From Cystobasidiopsis lactophilus (Eukaryota; Basidiomycota; Agaricostilbomycetes; Agaricostilbales; Chionosphaeraceae), in contig BCIO01000001.1 of assembly GCA_001599975.1 (NCBI GenBank), forward strand, positions 3,466,151-3,530,150: a DNA stretch of 64,000 bases, written 5' to 3'. A program made the translations under genes and the position numbers. The notes beneath the pieces are model-generated. The model was not told the DNA's origin. It saw only the letters and a program-made list of their open reading frames with translations, and made no database searches. Below, piece by piece: positions 32,838 through 45,469 of the stretch. Numbering within the stretch: the stretch's first letter is position 1; every line of letters starts with the position of its first letter.

Positions 32838-35800
32838 TCAAGAAGGATACGCGTACAAGACGAGGTCAGCCGGTGTCCACTGCAGGCCCAGGTCAGCGTG
32901 CATCCAAGGAGCAAGCGGGCCGAGCAGCCCACCTTGTCAGGGACCAGCACAAAGTAGTCGTCCGTCGCATTTCGTAGTCGCTTCTTGTACAGTTTGGGCG
33001 TGATGATGGTCGGCTCGACGCGCGACGTGCCCTTGACCCAGCTCTCGAGCCGCTTCTCCCATGTGTAAGCTGTAGGGCCCGCGTTAGCTTAATTCATGGA
33101 GCTGGCAACGACAAAGCTTACTCCGAACGAAGTCTGCGAATGGAGTCAGCATCGATCCTTGCAACCAAGAAAGACTGTGACGCTACTTACCGACGATGCC
33201 CACCACCAGCTCATTGTTCAAGCTGTCGACGCCAACGACCAAGGAATAGTCCATGACATTGAGCTTCTCCAAGAAGAGGGTGTCGTTGAAGAGGGACATG
33301 CGCAAGAGCTTCTTGGACTGCTCCCTCACGAACAAGGGCGACTTGTAGGCCACTGCGAACGTCCGAAAGCCAGCTAAGAATCAATCGCTCTTGTTGGGTG
33401 ACCTCGCTCACTCTCTGTGAGATTCTCGTCGAGCAAGACTTCACCGCGTTTGCCGGTGGTAGTGACGTGGCGATTGCGCTTCGAACCCTTCAGGTCGTAG
33501 ATCTATGGCGAATTTTCAGCTTTCCATCTCGAGTGAGACAAGCCCAACATACCTTGGTAAGTGACCTCTCGTAGAACAGGTTCTCCATGACCAGAACGTC
33601 CATGCGCGTAGATTTGCCATTGGCAGTCATGCTGATGCGGAAGAAACCGAGGATCTTGGCCAGCAGGGTTGGGAGCTGCGCACACGGTCTCAATGGAACC
33701 AGAGATGGGAGCATAGCGCACAAAACTTACACCGTGAAAGAACGCTCGCGACATGTAGTCAAAGTAAGCGGGCGCGAATCGGAGGAAAGCGTCCATCTCC
33801 AGCCGCGAGATTTCCTTGACGATGAAGCGGTCATCTGAGGGCAACATCAGCATCATAATACCTTGATCTCGAAAGCAACCAACCGAGTGTCTTTAGGAAG
33901 GCGCTGCCGCTCTTGCCACCAGACCTGGAGCAATTCCATCAGAACGCGCCGCGGCTTGCGGACATGGAATAGCACCCACGCATCCCATTTGATACACCGC
34001 GCCATGCTCTCAATGAAGGACTGCTCACAGCCGCAGTTCTTCCGCAGAGTGTCGAACTGCTCTGCGAAGAAGACCTTGGCGCTGAACTTGCACGACGATT
34101 CTTCGAAGTGCACGCGAAAGTGCTGAACTTGGTCTGGCTTCTTCACGCTGTCCTCGACATCGGTGACCATGCCGTCAGTGACATCGACTAGGCCCCAATT
34201 GGACGAGCGGTCCGCGCCGTGGCCCAGGTTTTCGGCCGGCATGAAGTCTTCGGTTCGTTCAGTCACGATCTTGGCGGAGTGGGCCGAGATCTCTTTCATG
34301 TTGTCCTTGTATGCACGAGAGCTGCGAACGCTATCGATTTAAAGGTCGGGGGCAATAGCAGCGCGAGCAGAAACTCACGCAAGAGTGAACGCGATAATGG
34401 ACGAGGGTTCGTCCTCACGAAGGATCACCAAGTTGTTCGAGAAGATGTGTTCGGTTGGTTTGCTGTTTGTCGATGATGAGTTTGTGGTCGCCGTGAAAGT
34501 CGCAATGCGTGACGCAACTCACAGTGGATACTCGAGCGGGCTGAACTCGCAACCTCGATAAGCCCAAAGGCTGGAAAGCGTCTTCAAGAGCGTGTTCTTC
34601 TCCGTTCCACTGGAAGACATCTCGCTTTCGCTAAACGTCCCCAGGGACATTCGCGGCAAGGTGGCGGCGACGCCTTGGAACTGACTGAGGCCGGAGAGCA
34701 AGGGGGAAGGCGGAATGGAGAAGGAGGGCGTGCTCTCGGCATCTCCTGTGCCCGCGTCAGAGCTGGTGCTGTCGAGTACCGGCTCCAAGGTCGTTCGGTA
34801 TGAGGTCGTGGACATGGGCGGCGCCTTGCGCTCGGCGATGGCTGAGGTCCGGTCGTGGCTTTCATTTGACTTCGTGCGCTCGCGGTCCGGTTCATCGGGC
34901 TTGTCGTCCTCAAACTCGTCGTCTGCGCCATCCGAGCCTTCATCATTGTCGTCGCTGTCTTCTTTGAGGGCATCCTTGGTCTGCAGCGCCATCGTCAATA
35001 AAGAGCTCTGGAAGCAGATGTGGCCCAACTTACGTTCGTGTAGACCTCGACGGTCGGTTTAGAGGTCATGACGGGGCGAGCGCGCTTGTTGCGCAAGAAG
35101 TTGAGCCGCTTGACGCGCTCACGCTCAGCTTCTCGGCTGATGCGGTCAAACTGCCGGGCGATTGAGGTAACACGGCCTTGAGGATGGGCATTAGGCGTGG
35201 CGGCCGAAGCGAAGCGCCGTTGTGTCGGCAGTCTGCTGGGGCCGCCAGGCAACGACAAGCGGGGCCCTTCCTTTTTGCTGCCCTTTAGGGAAAGGCTTAT
35301 TTCGGACCTCTTTCGTTGGTCAGAGTCCTTTGCCTCCGAGTTGTCGGATGGAGAGGGCGAAGATGAAGGGAGTTCGACGTCAGTGGGTTGTACGGGCTGA
35401 GAGCCCTCGGCAGCCTCAGGTGGCAGGGTCGGAGTTGGCGGCTGCTCCACTAAGGCAGGGGGAGTCAAGGTTGACGGCTTGGAGATGGCGGACCGCTTGG
35501 GTGGACGGCTGCTATCGCTCTTCCTAGTGGTGCGGCGAGCCGACCGTGGACTTGCAGCTGCATCAGAGGTGGCTGGCGCGGGCGGTGGCTCTGGCTTCTT
35601 GCCAGTGCTTCTAGAGAGTGAAACTGCTCGGGCCATGTCGGATTTCCGGTGCTTGAAGGGCGGGCGGCCCACGGGCGAGCCTGCCAATGATTTGGAGGCG
35701 TCCTTGGACAGCGGGAAAGGCGTCGTTTGGTTGTCAGGCAACGACAGGTCGAACTTTCGCACAAGCTCCGTCACGCTGGTCTGCGAGGCGCTGGGCGATG

Positions 35801-38800
35801 GTTGGCTTGGTTTGCGAGAGCTGATACGGCGAACCAATTCGGAGCGCCGTGGAATGCGGCTCTCGGCCGCGGAAGATTCAGAAAGTTGGTCGGACGCATC
35901 TTCCGATGGAAATGAGCGCGAGCTTTCGCCAGTCATCGACAGGGTGCGCGGCAGCGGGTCGGCGCAGACGGTCGATTCGGAATCTACTTCGCTGTCGGCA
36001 GTGATGGTGGAAGTGATTGACGAAGAGCCGATTGATGCACTGAGAGAGGGCCGCTTCGGTAAGTCGAGGAGCTGATGGTCGAGCTGGTCCAAGTTTTGCT
36101 TGGACAGGGCTTGTGAAGGGCCGATCTCTAGCGGGCTGGCGGGAATGGAATCCAGGGGGTCCAGGGGCGTGGAGGTGCCAGATATTTGAGAAAGCATGCT
36201 GCGGGTTGGCTTGGCCTCTGGGGAACCGGGCGTCGAGGGAGCTGCCGAGCCAGTGTCGAACAGCTTTTTGAGCTGGTTGCCCGTAAGGCGACGAAAGTCC
36301 TTCTCGGAAGGCACAAAGGCCTGCTCGAACCCGGCAAACTCGGTATCCCAGTCGACCACTTTGTCCTGCAGAAGCCGGCGTACTGAGTTGAGAGCGAGGC
36401 CGGACGACCAAGTGTTCTTTTGATGTTCTGTTTGAAGCGCCCGCGCCACATCTCGCCGATCTTCCTCTGCCCTAGCAGCCATAGCATCCAGCATCAGCCT
36501 GGCTTCTTCGTGTCGCTCCGCCGGGATGAGATCATAGTTGAATGTGGCCAGGCGATTCGCGACGGAGTTCCAGTAAGCCGTGTTCTTAGCCAAAACATGC
36601 TCCATCTCTTCGGTTCGCAGGCGAAGCTGGACATCTTGCCGGATTTTGATCCGCAAGGAAGGCTGATGGATATCGTTGATGTCCACCTGGTCGCTGTAGA
36701 TCCTGACGGCCAAATTGCGCAGGGCGAAGTACCGAACGTGGTCCCTGTGCGGGCTGTGGGTGCAGTGGGGAGAAATGGTGCGGCAGCCCAGTTCGGAAGG
36801 GTAGAACGAAAGCTCGAGATACTTGGCGAACGAATACGACCAAGTCTGCTCGTTCATGACCATGTGCTTGGCCGGGCTCTCGCACATCTTGCAGTAGCTC
36901 CACATGTAGATGCGGTCGTGGCCACCCGGCACGGGACAGGGGAATTGCTCCAGGATGCACGTCACGCGAACCGACTCGTGGACGTAGACCTTGTAGTGGA
37001 GGAGGCAGGCTTGCTGGCAGCCGTTCACGGGGCAGGACCGCTGGGCCTCTGAGACGTAGTCTTCCAAGAACTGGCCCAGGGTCTGGTCGCCCTTGCCGTA
37101 GTACTGCATAGCGCGTAGTTCGGGCGCAACACACGTCTTGAGCGTGGCCGAATTGACGACCGAGTAAAGGACCGTCAAAGTCTGGTGATCCTGTGGCCGT
37201 AAGCTGTCCTGGTGGCGAAATCGATAGATATCGAAGGCCTTTAAAAGAAGCAACGTCAGCTGTTGGTCCAGGGGCAGTGTCAATTCCGAAAAAAACGCAC
37301 CGACCAGCGGTCAGCGTGGCGCTCTTGGGCCAGCTCCACCTGATCCGCCAGAGTCGTGGCGACAGCATTTACTGCAACAGCGTCGGACGGCCAATTTACG
37401 GCAGCCATGGCGTAGCTCTCGCTCTTTTCGTTCATCGGCGAATGATTGGTGCTGACCAACAAGCTCGGCACTGCGCCAGCTTGGTCCGCGTTGGGAGCCA
37501 TCATATTCAGTCCGACCATAGAAGTCGGCATAGGCGTTACGTCGTCTTCGGAGCTGGAGCCAGAGTACTGGGATTGGGCAGCCGAGGCGCTGATCTCTTC
37601 AGCCTGCATTTTGCGCAGAATGGCGAGATTGGAATCCTCGATCTGCATTTGCAAGATGCTGTGCGGCGGCGGAAAGGGTGTGAAAGGTGATATGGATAAG
37701 ATGGACTGCAGGTAAGGGAGGATGGTTTCGGTGACGGCTTGAGAAGCCTGCTCTCTTTCGTCGACACTGGCGTTGAAGAGTTTCTTCTGATGAGAAGGGT
37801 TGTATAATTGGACGGTCGGCGGCAGCTGATAGGTGAAGTTGGGGACTTTTAGCAAGTGGATGTGCTCGTCGTGGAACAAGAAGCCTTCCATGCGCAGGTT
37901 GAAAGCGGCAAGCAGCATGAAGCGGGTGATCTCCTTGATCTTGGCCAACATGTCGTTCGTAGCGCCGCGAAGGATGATGGTGGCTCCGAGTTCCTTGTAG
38001 CCGCCCTCAAAGCGGAGGTACGTTTTGCGCCGCCCGGGAATGTTTGCGTGGTCAAAGGTCTGCACTCTGAAGGCCGCGCACCGACCGAGCTTGGGTTCCA
38101 GAGCGAGCCGGTCCAGGGAAGAGATGATGTCGGCCTGAGTGCTGCGCGAGACGGCCTGAAGCACAGAGGGCTTGACGTGCCGGGCCACCGCCACATGAGC
38201 CTCCTTCAAATACTCCAAAGCCAAGCCTGAGACCCCTTTTTCGACCAGTACGACATGCGGTCGCTGGGCGGCGATGCGAGCGACCAAATTCCTAAGGTGC
38301 TCCCTCTCTTGCTTCAAGATGACGTCCAACGACAAGAGCTGCTCTGTGTTGGGACGCTGGTACTCCAAAGGCAGGGTCAAGATCATAATGCGGGGGTTGG
38401 TTTTGCTGCGGGCCATCTGCTTGTGCATCAGGTTCTTGGTGAAGACGACGCCCTCGACGTATTCGGAGTCTGCAGGTCGGCCGCCCGGCAGCTTCTTGAT
38501 CTTGATGTAGTTGCGAGGGTCGATAGAGTCGGCCGAGGAGCGCGGGTCGGCGCGAATGTTCTTGGTGCACTTGAGCAGAATCTTCAACAAGTAGGCTTCC
38601 CAAGTGGCGGCGTTCGGGATGTTGGCCTGGTGCAAGCATTGCGCTAACAAGGACCGGAGGAAGTTCAAGCTAACACTGGTCAACTCTGCATCGCTGCCCA
38701 TAGTCTCCCGTCGGTGACGCGAGTAGCGGTGGAGGAGACTTGACGGGTCCGAGTTGATGTCCTCAAAGAGGAGGTTCCCAATCTCGGTTGCTCTCGAGCT

Positions 38801-40504
38801 TACACGAGACCGCAGGCGGACAGGCCGAGTGAAGCTGACAGCTGAAGGTGGAGTAGAGGGGCGCCTATGAGGTGGGTCCGAAAGGTCGGTCCAAACTGGG
38901 GAGGGTGCTTCGCCAGGCGTCCGCGGCCCTGGCGAGGAGGCTTGATCTTCCACCGTTGCTGCAGCAGGCTTAGGCGTGGTGGAGATACCCAGTCCCTCCA
39001 AAGGAGGCTCTTCTGGCGTCGGCGCGGGCGCTGCTGGAGTTGACGGCTCCTCAGCTGCTTCCGGTGCTGGTGGCGATTGAGATTCCGCAGAATGAGGGTG
39101 GGAGTCCTGCTCTTCCTCCGGTCTCGGCTTTCTGAAAGGCGCATATTCGTTGACTCGTTCTGAAGACTCGATCGTCTCTAGCTTGGGCCGAGCCTCGAGT
39201 GGCGAGACTTCACCCGGAGGCAGGAGCGTTGCCGTGGGAAAGTCCTCTTCAAACTCGCCCGCGACCGGTGTTTCTGGTCTGGACAAATTCTCCTCTTCCT
39301 CCTCGCCCACTTCCCCGTCGTGCTCGGCCGCGTCTGACTCGTCGTCGTCCGAGTACGCATAGGCTGGAGGGAATTCGGCTCTCGGGAAAAGCGTCGCAGC
39401 AGCAAACTGGGACTGTGGTGCCTTTATTTGAGCCTCGAGGGGACTCGAGATGATTGGCCGGGCCGATTGCGCACGCGCAGAAGCCGGGCGCGGAGGTGGA
39501 GGCTGGTGGTGGGTCGCCGTCTCGTAAAGGTGAGATTGGTGGGCTTTGTCTTCGTCCATGATGGCCAGGCACAAGTTGCAGACTCGCACATAGCCGCGAT
39601 GGCCAAAGCGGTGGCCGGGAATGATGTTGGAGGCGCAGCTACTGCAGAAGATTTGGCCACACAGCCGGCCTGTGCATCAGACCCCCAAGCCATCAGCATA
39701 TGGTGGTCGAGTGAAAGACAAAGTTCAAGCTGACGCACAGTGATGCTTCCGTCTGAGGGCAGTAAAGACAGATTCGCAATCGAAGCATTGCTTTGACAGC
39801 TCGTCCGGCATCCAGTAGTCCCTGCTCAAGCCCTCGCCCCGCAGTCGCCTGAACATCAACGAAGCCCCCGTGCTGGTGAACGCTGGGTCGACCGCTCTTG
39901 AGCCAGCGCCGAAAGAGGACATAGACATCGCATCGTCGTGAAGGATGTGGGAGGCCAGAGGGAAGCCAGGGATGCTACTGAAGTTGTTCCCGTTGAAGGA
40001 CTGTGAGAGCTCCGGCAGACTGGGCGAGCCGGCGATGGACTGCGTGTCAGAGGCGCCAGCGGAATGCCTGGGGGTGAATGACAAATCGCGGAGCGGCAGC
40101 GGCATTTGTCTATGTGTCGAGTTGGTCGAGGCTGCCAGGTCTGCCCTAGCACCAACAGCAGGGGTCAGCCGCACGGATGGCGCCGCGGTCGTGGACAACT
40201 TGTAAGGGCGGACGCCGGCCAGGCCATTGTTGGTGGCGGCGGCCTTGGGCTTGGCCTTGCTGCTGGTCGTTGGCGCATCCGAGTGGTTAGACTTTTGGCG
40301 CTGCTTGGACGAGTCTTCTGTGTGAGTTCTAGAGGGCGGTAGCGAGGGCTCCCTGACTAGGGGGCCGCCAGAAGCCGGGCCATTCGAATTGGCGCTGGAG
40401 CCGGAGGAGGGCGTGAAGAACGACTTGAATAGCTTGCTAAGAGTACCCGAGTCCTGCTCTTCGGGCAGCTCATGCGCAAACGGGAACGAGGTGTAGTCGG
40501 CCAT
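32838..40504 (-). CDS. FAB1: Fab1/PIKfyve 1-phosphatidylinositol-3-phosphate 5-kinase
   Basis: Makes phosphatidylinositol-3,5-bisphosphate on vacuole/endosome membranes. The start at 40504 gives [25 protein letters not shown] zinc finger ([26 protein letters not shown]) is completed across an intron around 39670-39740. The chaperonin-like TCP-1 domain lies about 38650-37700. The cysteine-rich Fab1 region carries [30 protein letters not shown] and WSYCKMC. The kinase domain at the C-terminal end has [19 protein letters not shown] (ATP-binding Lys), [13 protein letters not shown] and [10 protein letters not shown], then FIRTFTWEKRLE. The last splice rebuilds [17 protein letters not shown] with TGA at 32838-32840. 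Ser/Pro-rich linkers separate the domains. With about 2,300 residues it is normal for the family and the longest gene of the window. All key residues seen. Confidence 0.92.
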
Positions 40505-40948
40505 CCCTGGGTCTACATCGACCTGGGCTCGACGATGGCCGGCGCTCGACAAGGGAGCCGTTGCCTCTTGCCTTCGCTCGGCCGCTTGCTGCTCACTTCT
40601 GGCGCTGCACCATCGTCTTCTTGGCAATTGTGATGCTCTGTGTGTGATACAGTCAGTGGATTACTGCCCAATCAAGAGTTGGTCCGTTTCGCATTGCCGC
40701 ATGAGCACTGAGCGCATGAGACTGCCGCCGTTGCTTGCTCTTCGGCTTGCCAACGCGTCGGTCTCCCTTTAGCCATGTCGGTACCTCTTGATAAGTTTCG
40801 CTGTCCCCAGCCAACGAAGGCGATCGCGTTCTCCGGTTGAGGCAATGGATTCGCTGAGCATGTTGTGTTGTTTTGATCGAAGTTCGATAGGCTCCTGCTG
40901 TCGGACAAAAGGCTTTGGTGTGCTGCCGTCACTGCAACGACCAACAGC
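40505..40948. other. divergent promoter region of FAB1 and the serine carboxypeptidase
   Basis: Intergenic stretch of 444 bases between two divergent start codons. No coding exon with protein-like features. Named regulatory sites could not be recognised. Confidence 0.5.
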
Positions 40949-42707
40949 ATGCTCTTAAATCTGGGCGCGGTGGCTTTGTGGACTGTCAGCGTAGCGGCGG
41001 GCAGCTCTGGGGGCTTCAAATCGTCGACCGCGAAATCACTTTTGGTCAAAGGCAGCTCACTGCCTGAGATTGGGACCAGCATTAAAGGCGTTCAAGACTC
41101 TTACGCTGGCCGCCTTCCGATTTCAAAGGGCAACCACAACAAGGAGCTGTTCTTCTGGATGTGGCGTGGGTCTGACTTCTGGATGCCGACGTCGCCAGAC
41201 CACTGAACTGCCTCTTTTCCAGCCACGACGAACCCGGCTTATTCTAAAGATATCATCATCTACAGCAATGGTGGCCCGGGCTGCTCAAGCATGGAGGCAG
41301 CACTGCAAGAAGTTGGCCCTTACCTCAAACCGCCTGGAACTTGTGCGCTACTTCCAGCGCATCAGGCGATCACGTCTAACATCGAGACAGATTCTTGGAA
41401 GAAGAATCCTTACGCTTGGAACCAACAAGGCAACTTGCTCTTTGTCGACGTGAGTCCATTTTCGGGGGCGTGAATTTGCTTGAGAGTCCTTCTACTGCAG
41501 TCGCCCGCCGGAACCGGTTTAAGCACAGGCAAGAGTGATATCCACAATGAGGAGGAGCTGGCCGCCGAGTTTGCGAGCTGGTTCGCACAGTTCATGGCAG
41601 CCTTCCCCGAGCTCAAGGGCAGCAACCTCTATCTGGCTGGCGAGTCGTACGCTGGTGCCTACCTTCCAGCAATTACAAACTACATCCGGGAAAATTCGCT
41701 GGAGGCCTCGCTCGGCATCACCATCAAGGGCTTGTGGCTGGCGGATCCGACGACGGCAGCGTACAACTTGCAGGCCCGCGTACCAGCGGCCCAGTTCGCA
41801 AGGGACAACAACAATGTGCTCGGCCTCAACACCGTCTCGATGAACGCAGTCAACGCGCTCGAAAAAAGGTGCGGCTACGACACCTACCTAGCGACTTGGT
41901 TGAAATATCCTCCCGTTGGACCATTGCCCGAAGTTAAGAAGTGTGCCGCCGGCGACATTTTCGCCTACATTTCCAATGCGGCCAAGCTCAAGAGTGTTCG
42001 TCTTGCCTATGCCATGTTATCGTTGTCTGAAGCTGATACAATTGTGCAGCTCGGCGCCTTCAATGTCTATCATGTCAGCGATGGCTACCCAGCTCTGTCC
42101 GACAACCTTGTGGACTCGCCCATCTATCTTTCGATTCCTCAAGTGCGAGCCGCCATTCACGCTTCGACCGGGCCCGTTTATGCCGAGTGCCACAACAAAA
42201 GCGGCAAGACTCCCGCCTTCGTCAACGGGATTGATCGGTCGCAATCGACCGGCATCATGCCCGACTTGACGACGCCTGCGCCTTTGACCCGCGTGATTGA
42301 GGGCAACTTTCGCTCTCTGATCGCACATGGCGAACTCGATTTCATCTTCCAAAGCGCTGGCACCGCGCTTATGATCCAAAATCTGACCTGGAACGGCATG
42401 CAGGGATTCCAGAATGCGGTTTGTTGCTTTCGCCCTACTCCCTCAGTGTCGTCGGCTAACATTGGCCTACGCAGCCCGTTGTCGATTCCTTCTACGTTCC
42501 GGGCCAGGGGACGATGGGGACCGTCCAGATTGAGCGCAACTTCGCCTTCGTCTCCTTGAAGCTCTCGGTTTGTTTGTTTTCTCTCGATTCAAGCCAAGTT
42601 CTCACGCTTCTTCGATTCAGGGACACGCGATCCCTCAGTACCAGCCTCTTGCCGCTTTGCAGATGCTCAAATGGGTCCTGGGCCGAGTGGACTCTCTCAC
42701 GCTCTGA
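40949..42707 (+). CDS. secreted or vacuolar serine carboxypeptidase (peptidase S10)
   Basis: Removes C-terminal amino acids from peptides in the vacuole or outside the cell. The start MLLNLGAVALWTVSVAAGSS is a signal peptide. The S10 landmarks appear after splicing: ELFFWMWPTTNPAYSKD (intron starting near 41167), SNGGPGCSS (oxyanion region), GNLLFVDSPAGTGLS, GESYAGAYLPA (catalytic Ser), ELDFIFQSAGT (catalytic Asp) and GHAIPQYQP (catalytic His, on the last exon). The final intron, with GTTTGT donor and TTCAG acceptor, brings the His-containing exon to the stop TGA 42705-42707. The position before SNGGPG is Tyr instead of the usual Leu/Trp-Asn context, and Met-Val after GH is Ala-Ile, mild deviations that leave the triad intact. 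About 500 residues, normal size. Confidence 0.88.
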
Positions 42708-43228
42708 GTTTTCCTCCTTACCTTTCGTCTTTCATTTGGATGGTGTAGAGTGTTTTCATGGGGCAGGAGCCTGGAAGGGGTTAAGAATAGAACCAGGATT
42801 TGGCATGTGAAATGCTCGGTGGCAAAGCCGCGGCCGCGGTCCTCTGTGGCTCTCCGAGTCGCTCAACAAGCCCTCTTTTGACTTCAACGAAAGACGCTGT
42901 TTGCTTCCCTGCGCGATTTTGCTGGCCTGGAAGACCTCTTAGCGAGTGATCGATCAAAACCCCTTTCATCGATAATGCCTTCAAGCCAGTGCCAGAAGGG
43001 TTGAGGCGTGTTCGAGGATTGGGCTGCTGCGTCAGGCTTGCCCTCCTCGTTTTAGGCTGAGGAGCAGCGACGTGACCTTTTTGACCATCCCGTGGACTGA
43101 AGAGGCTAGTTGCGAGACCCCCTGTTGCAGCCAAGAAGTTTTGACGCAAGAGCCTCGCTTGCTCCTCGCTCCCTTATTCCTCGTCCACCACTGCCCTCTC
43201 CTTGCTCTCATACCACACCAAGATACCA
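42708..43228. other. intergenic region
   Basis: Between the carboxypeptidase and the first PLAC8 gene. The last 80 bases are pyrimidine-rich on the plus strand, common before fungal start codons. No exon or repeat recognised. Confidence 0.5.
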
Positions 43229-44137
43229 ATGGACTCCAAGCAAGACGCCAAAGTCGACCCCATCCCCCCTGCCGCGCAGGACACCGCAGGAGCGGGCTCG
43301 TCTCAACAGCATCAACAAGTTCAATACGTGGCTGCTGCTCCCATGTCCCTGACGGCTGCTGTTCCACACCGCAAGAACGAGAAGGGAGAGGTCGTCTTCA
43401 ACCACGGCCTGTTTGAAGGTGCGTCGCAGCCCCCTGCATCGAGGCGCCCCTGTCTTCTCGCTCAAGTTTGGGAGACGACAGGTTGTTGTGGAGGTCTCTG
43501 GTGGTACTCGTTCTGCTGCCCTTGCTTCCAGTATGGAAAGAGTCAGCCACGTTTATTTACATGTGTTCTTGCTCTCGATACTGACAGAGGAATGTGGACA
43601 CAAAGATCGCTCTCGCCTCACCAGCTTGCGCCAAGGCGTCGTGCATCCCTCAGGCGGTGATGCTCAAGGCTCTGAATGCGGTGAGTGCGAGGTCATTTGC
43701 TAGCAAATGGCGAGTTGCTGAACGTCAAGGATTCAGCTGCGTACTGTTGCACCGGAAGTGCAAGCTTTGTTTTGGAAATGGCCAGTAAGCTCTTCCCTTT
43801 ACCTGCAAGACAGCCAAGGATATCGCTAAGACCGCATTGATCAGACCGCCGCGGTAAGCTGAACCAGATCAATCCATCATTCTGAACGCAATGGCTCATT
43901 CTTGCGATTAGACGTCCGAGAACGCTACATGATCGATGGCGGCAACCTCGGAGATTGTTGCATTGCTGCAAACTGCGTCCCTTGCGTAAGCACGGATACT
44001 GGACTAGATTTGTAAAGCCTGACACTCTGTTACAGTCGCTGGTCCAACTTTCCAACGAGCTTGGCGACGAAGAGGCACTCCTCAACCAGATGCGTGGTGG
44101 CGATGCCGCCCCCGCCTATTCTACCCCTTCTTCTTGA
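43229..44137 (+). CDS. PLAC8-family cysteine-rich protein, copy 1
   Basis: PLAC8 proteins are small Cys-rich membrane-associated proteins linked to metal tolerance and cell size in plants and fungi. Seven exons fit in phase: 43229-43418, 43467-43541, 43588-43680, 43737-43784, 43845-43853, 43912-43985 and 44036-44137. They give an N-terminal disordered head, then TTGCCGGLWWYSFCCPCFQYG, then RLTSLRQGVVHPSGGD, CAAYCCTGSASFVLEM, NRRDVRERYMIDGGNLGDCC and CVPCSLVQLSNELGDEE, the expected PLAC8 order with CC and CxxC pairs. The fifth exon has only nine bases (43845-43853), yet it is needed for the frame and gives the conserved Arg-Arg-Asp. The stop TGA is 44135-44137. Around 210 residues. A related gene follows 341 bases downstream. 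Confidence 0.8.
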
Positions 44138-44478
44138 TTCCCAAATAGGGTTTTGGGCCTGCGAAAAGTGCGCTCGACAAAGCAACGGAATCTGCGTGAT
44201 TTGTAGGCGTCTGGGCGAAGTGCAATTGCCACCCACTATGGCTAAGCCCGCCCTTGTTTCCACCCATTGCCTATGGCCTGCTATTGGCTCCTTGTCGCGA
44301 ATTTTCATCCGCGGCTGCACTCGTTCAATGCGAAGCTTGGCCGAGCCGACAGCTCGACTGCTCTTACGTTTCACATTGCGGCTGCTCCGTCAGAGGCAGT
44401 GTCTTGCCATCTGACTGGTCTCATCTTCTTCTCCGTTCACCACCTGCTGTCTTGTGCGTCCACTCAAAGAGAAATCAA
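44138..44478. other. intergenic region between the two PLAC8 genes
   Basis: Holds the terminator of the first and the promoter of the second PLAC8 gene. Overlapping short frames only; I see no exon. Confidence 0.5.
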
Positions 44479-45281
44479 ATGGCGGAGGCATCTAGCCGCC
44501 CTGTCCAGGCTCGACCTTATGCTTCAGCGGAGCCTATGGAAGTGAACATCGCCCTCCCTCGCGCTATAAACAATCGAAGAGAGGTATTCAAACAGAATAT
44601 CCCAATGCAAGGCTAAGACTGACTGTGTAAGCTCAGGTAGACTGGAACCATGGGTAAGCTGCGGCCTCGGCAGTGAAGAGCGCAGGCCTCACTCTGGAAC
44701 TGAGGCTCTGTGATGACTGCTGCTCTTGGCCGTGGTGTTATGCGTGTTGGTGTCCGGAACGCCAACTTCGCCTAAGCAAGTCGAAAGCTGCCTTGTTGCC
44801 TTGCCGCACATAAAACCTACTTGGTGCCTGACAACAGATAATGCTCGGCTCTCTTTTCTGCGCCAGGGCGCTGTACTCCAGCAAGGTGAAGATGTCGATG
44901 GCCCTACCTGCCTGTGCTGCCCTGGGGATGTCGACTTCTCCGATGAGATTGCGGGTGCGTTCCGTCTCTTACCCAATCTCGTGGAGAGCTACTGCTGCTT
45001 ATTTGGGATACTAGCTCGGTGGGATTCCTCTTTTCCCGCATATGAAAGGGTCTTGACGTTGACGTGGCAGTCGGGAGGTGCGCCAGCACTATCAGATTGC
45101 AGGCAATGCGACTGGGGACTGCTGCATCACTGGATTCTGTCGCCCGTGTGTAAGTTCCCGACTTTGATACTTTCATGTCCGACTTATGACGCAAGTGCAG
45201 TCGCTTGTCCAAATGTCATCTCAGCTTGCCGATGAGGAGGCCTTAGTTTTGAGGAGGCAGACTAGTGCGGCGGCAGCGTGA
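44479..45281 (+). CDS. PLAC8-family cysteine-rich protein, copy 2
   Basis: Tandem relative of the previous gene. The likely start ATG is 44479 (MAEASSRPVQARPYASAEPM). Exons that match PLAC8 are: REVDWNHG after an intron at 44584-44636; GLCDDCCSWPWCYACWCP after the next; the segment LSFLRQGAVLQQGEDVDGP with CLCC; and near the end HYQIAGNATGDCCITGFCRPC joined in phase to SLVQMSSQLADEEALVLRRQ, stop TGA 45279-45281. The middle joins (44780-45090) were not all resolved. The last two exons match copy 1 in intron position and in the motif SLVQ[LM]S[NS][EQ]LxDEEAL, but the Cys-rich segment is WCYACW here against WWYSFCCPC there. Common descent by tandem duplication is inferred. Confidence 0.72.
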
Positions 45282-45469
45282 AATTAAACACAGCCATATC
45301 CACTACATATTGCGCACAGTCGACTGCAGACCCAAAGCCGAGGCTCTCGGGGAGTGACAGATAAGCGTGCGATGTCAGGCCTGACCCCCAAGATATTATT
45401 CAAGCAACAATCCTGATACCAAACAGTCAATAAACAGTCAGGTAAACATTACAATGGAAAGGTGTTCAC

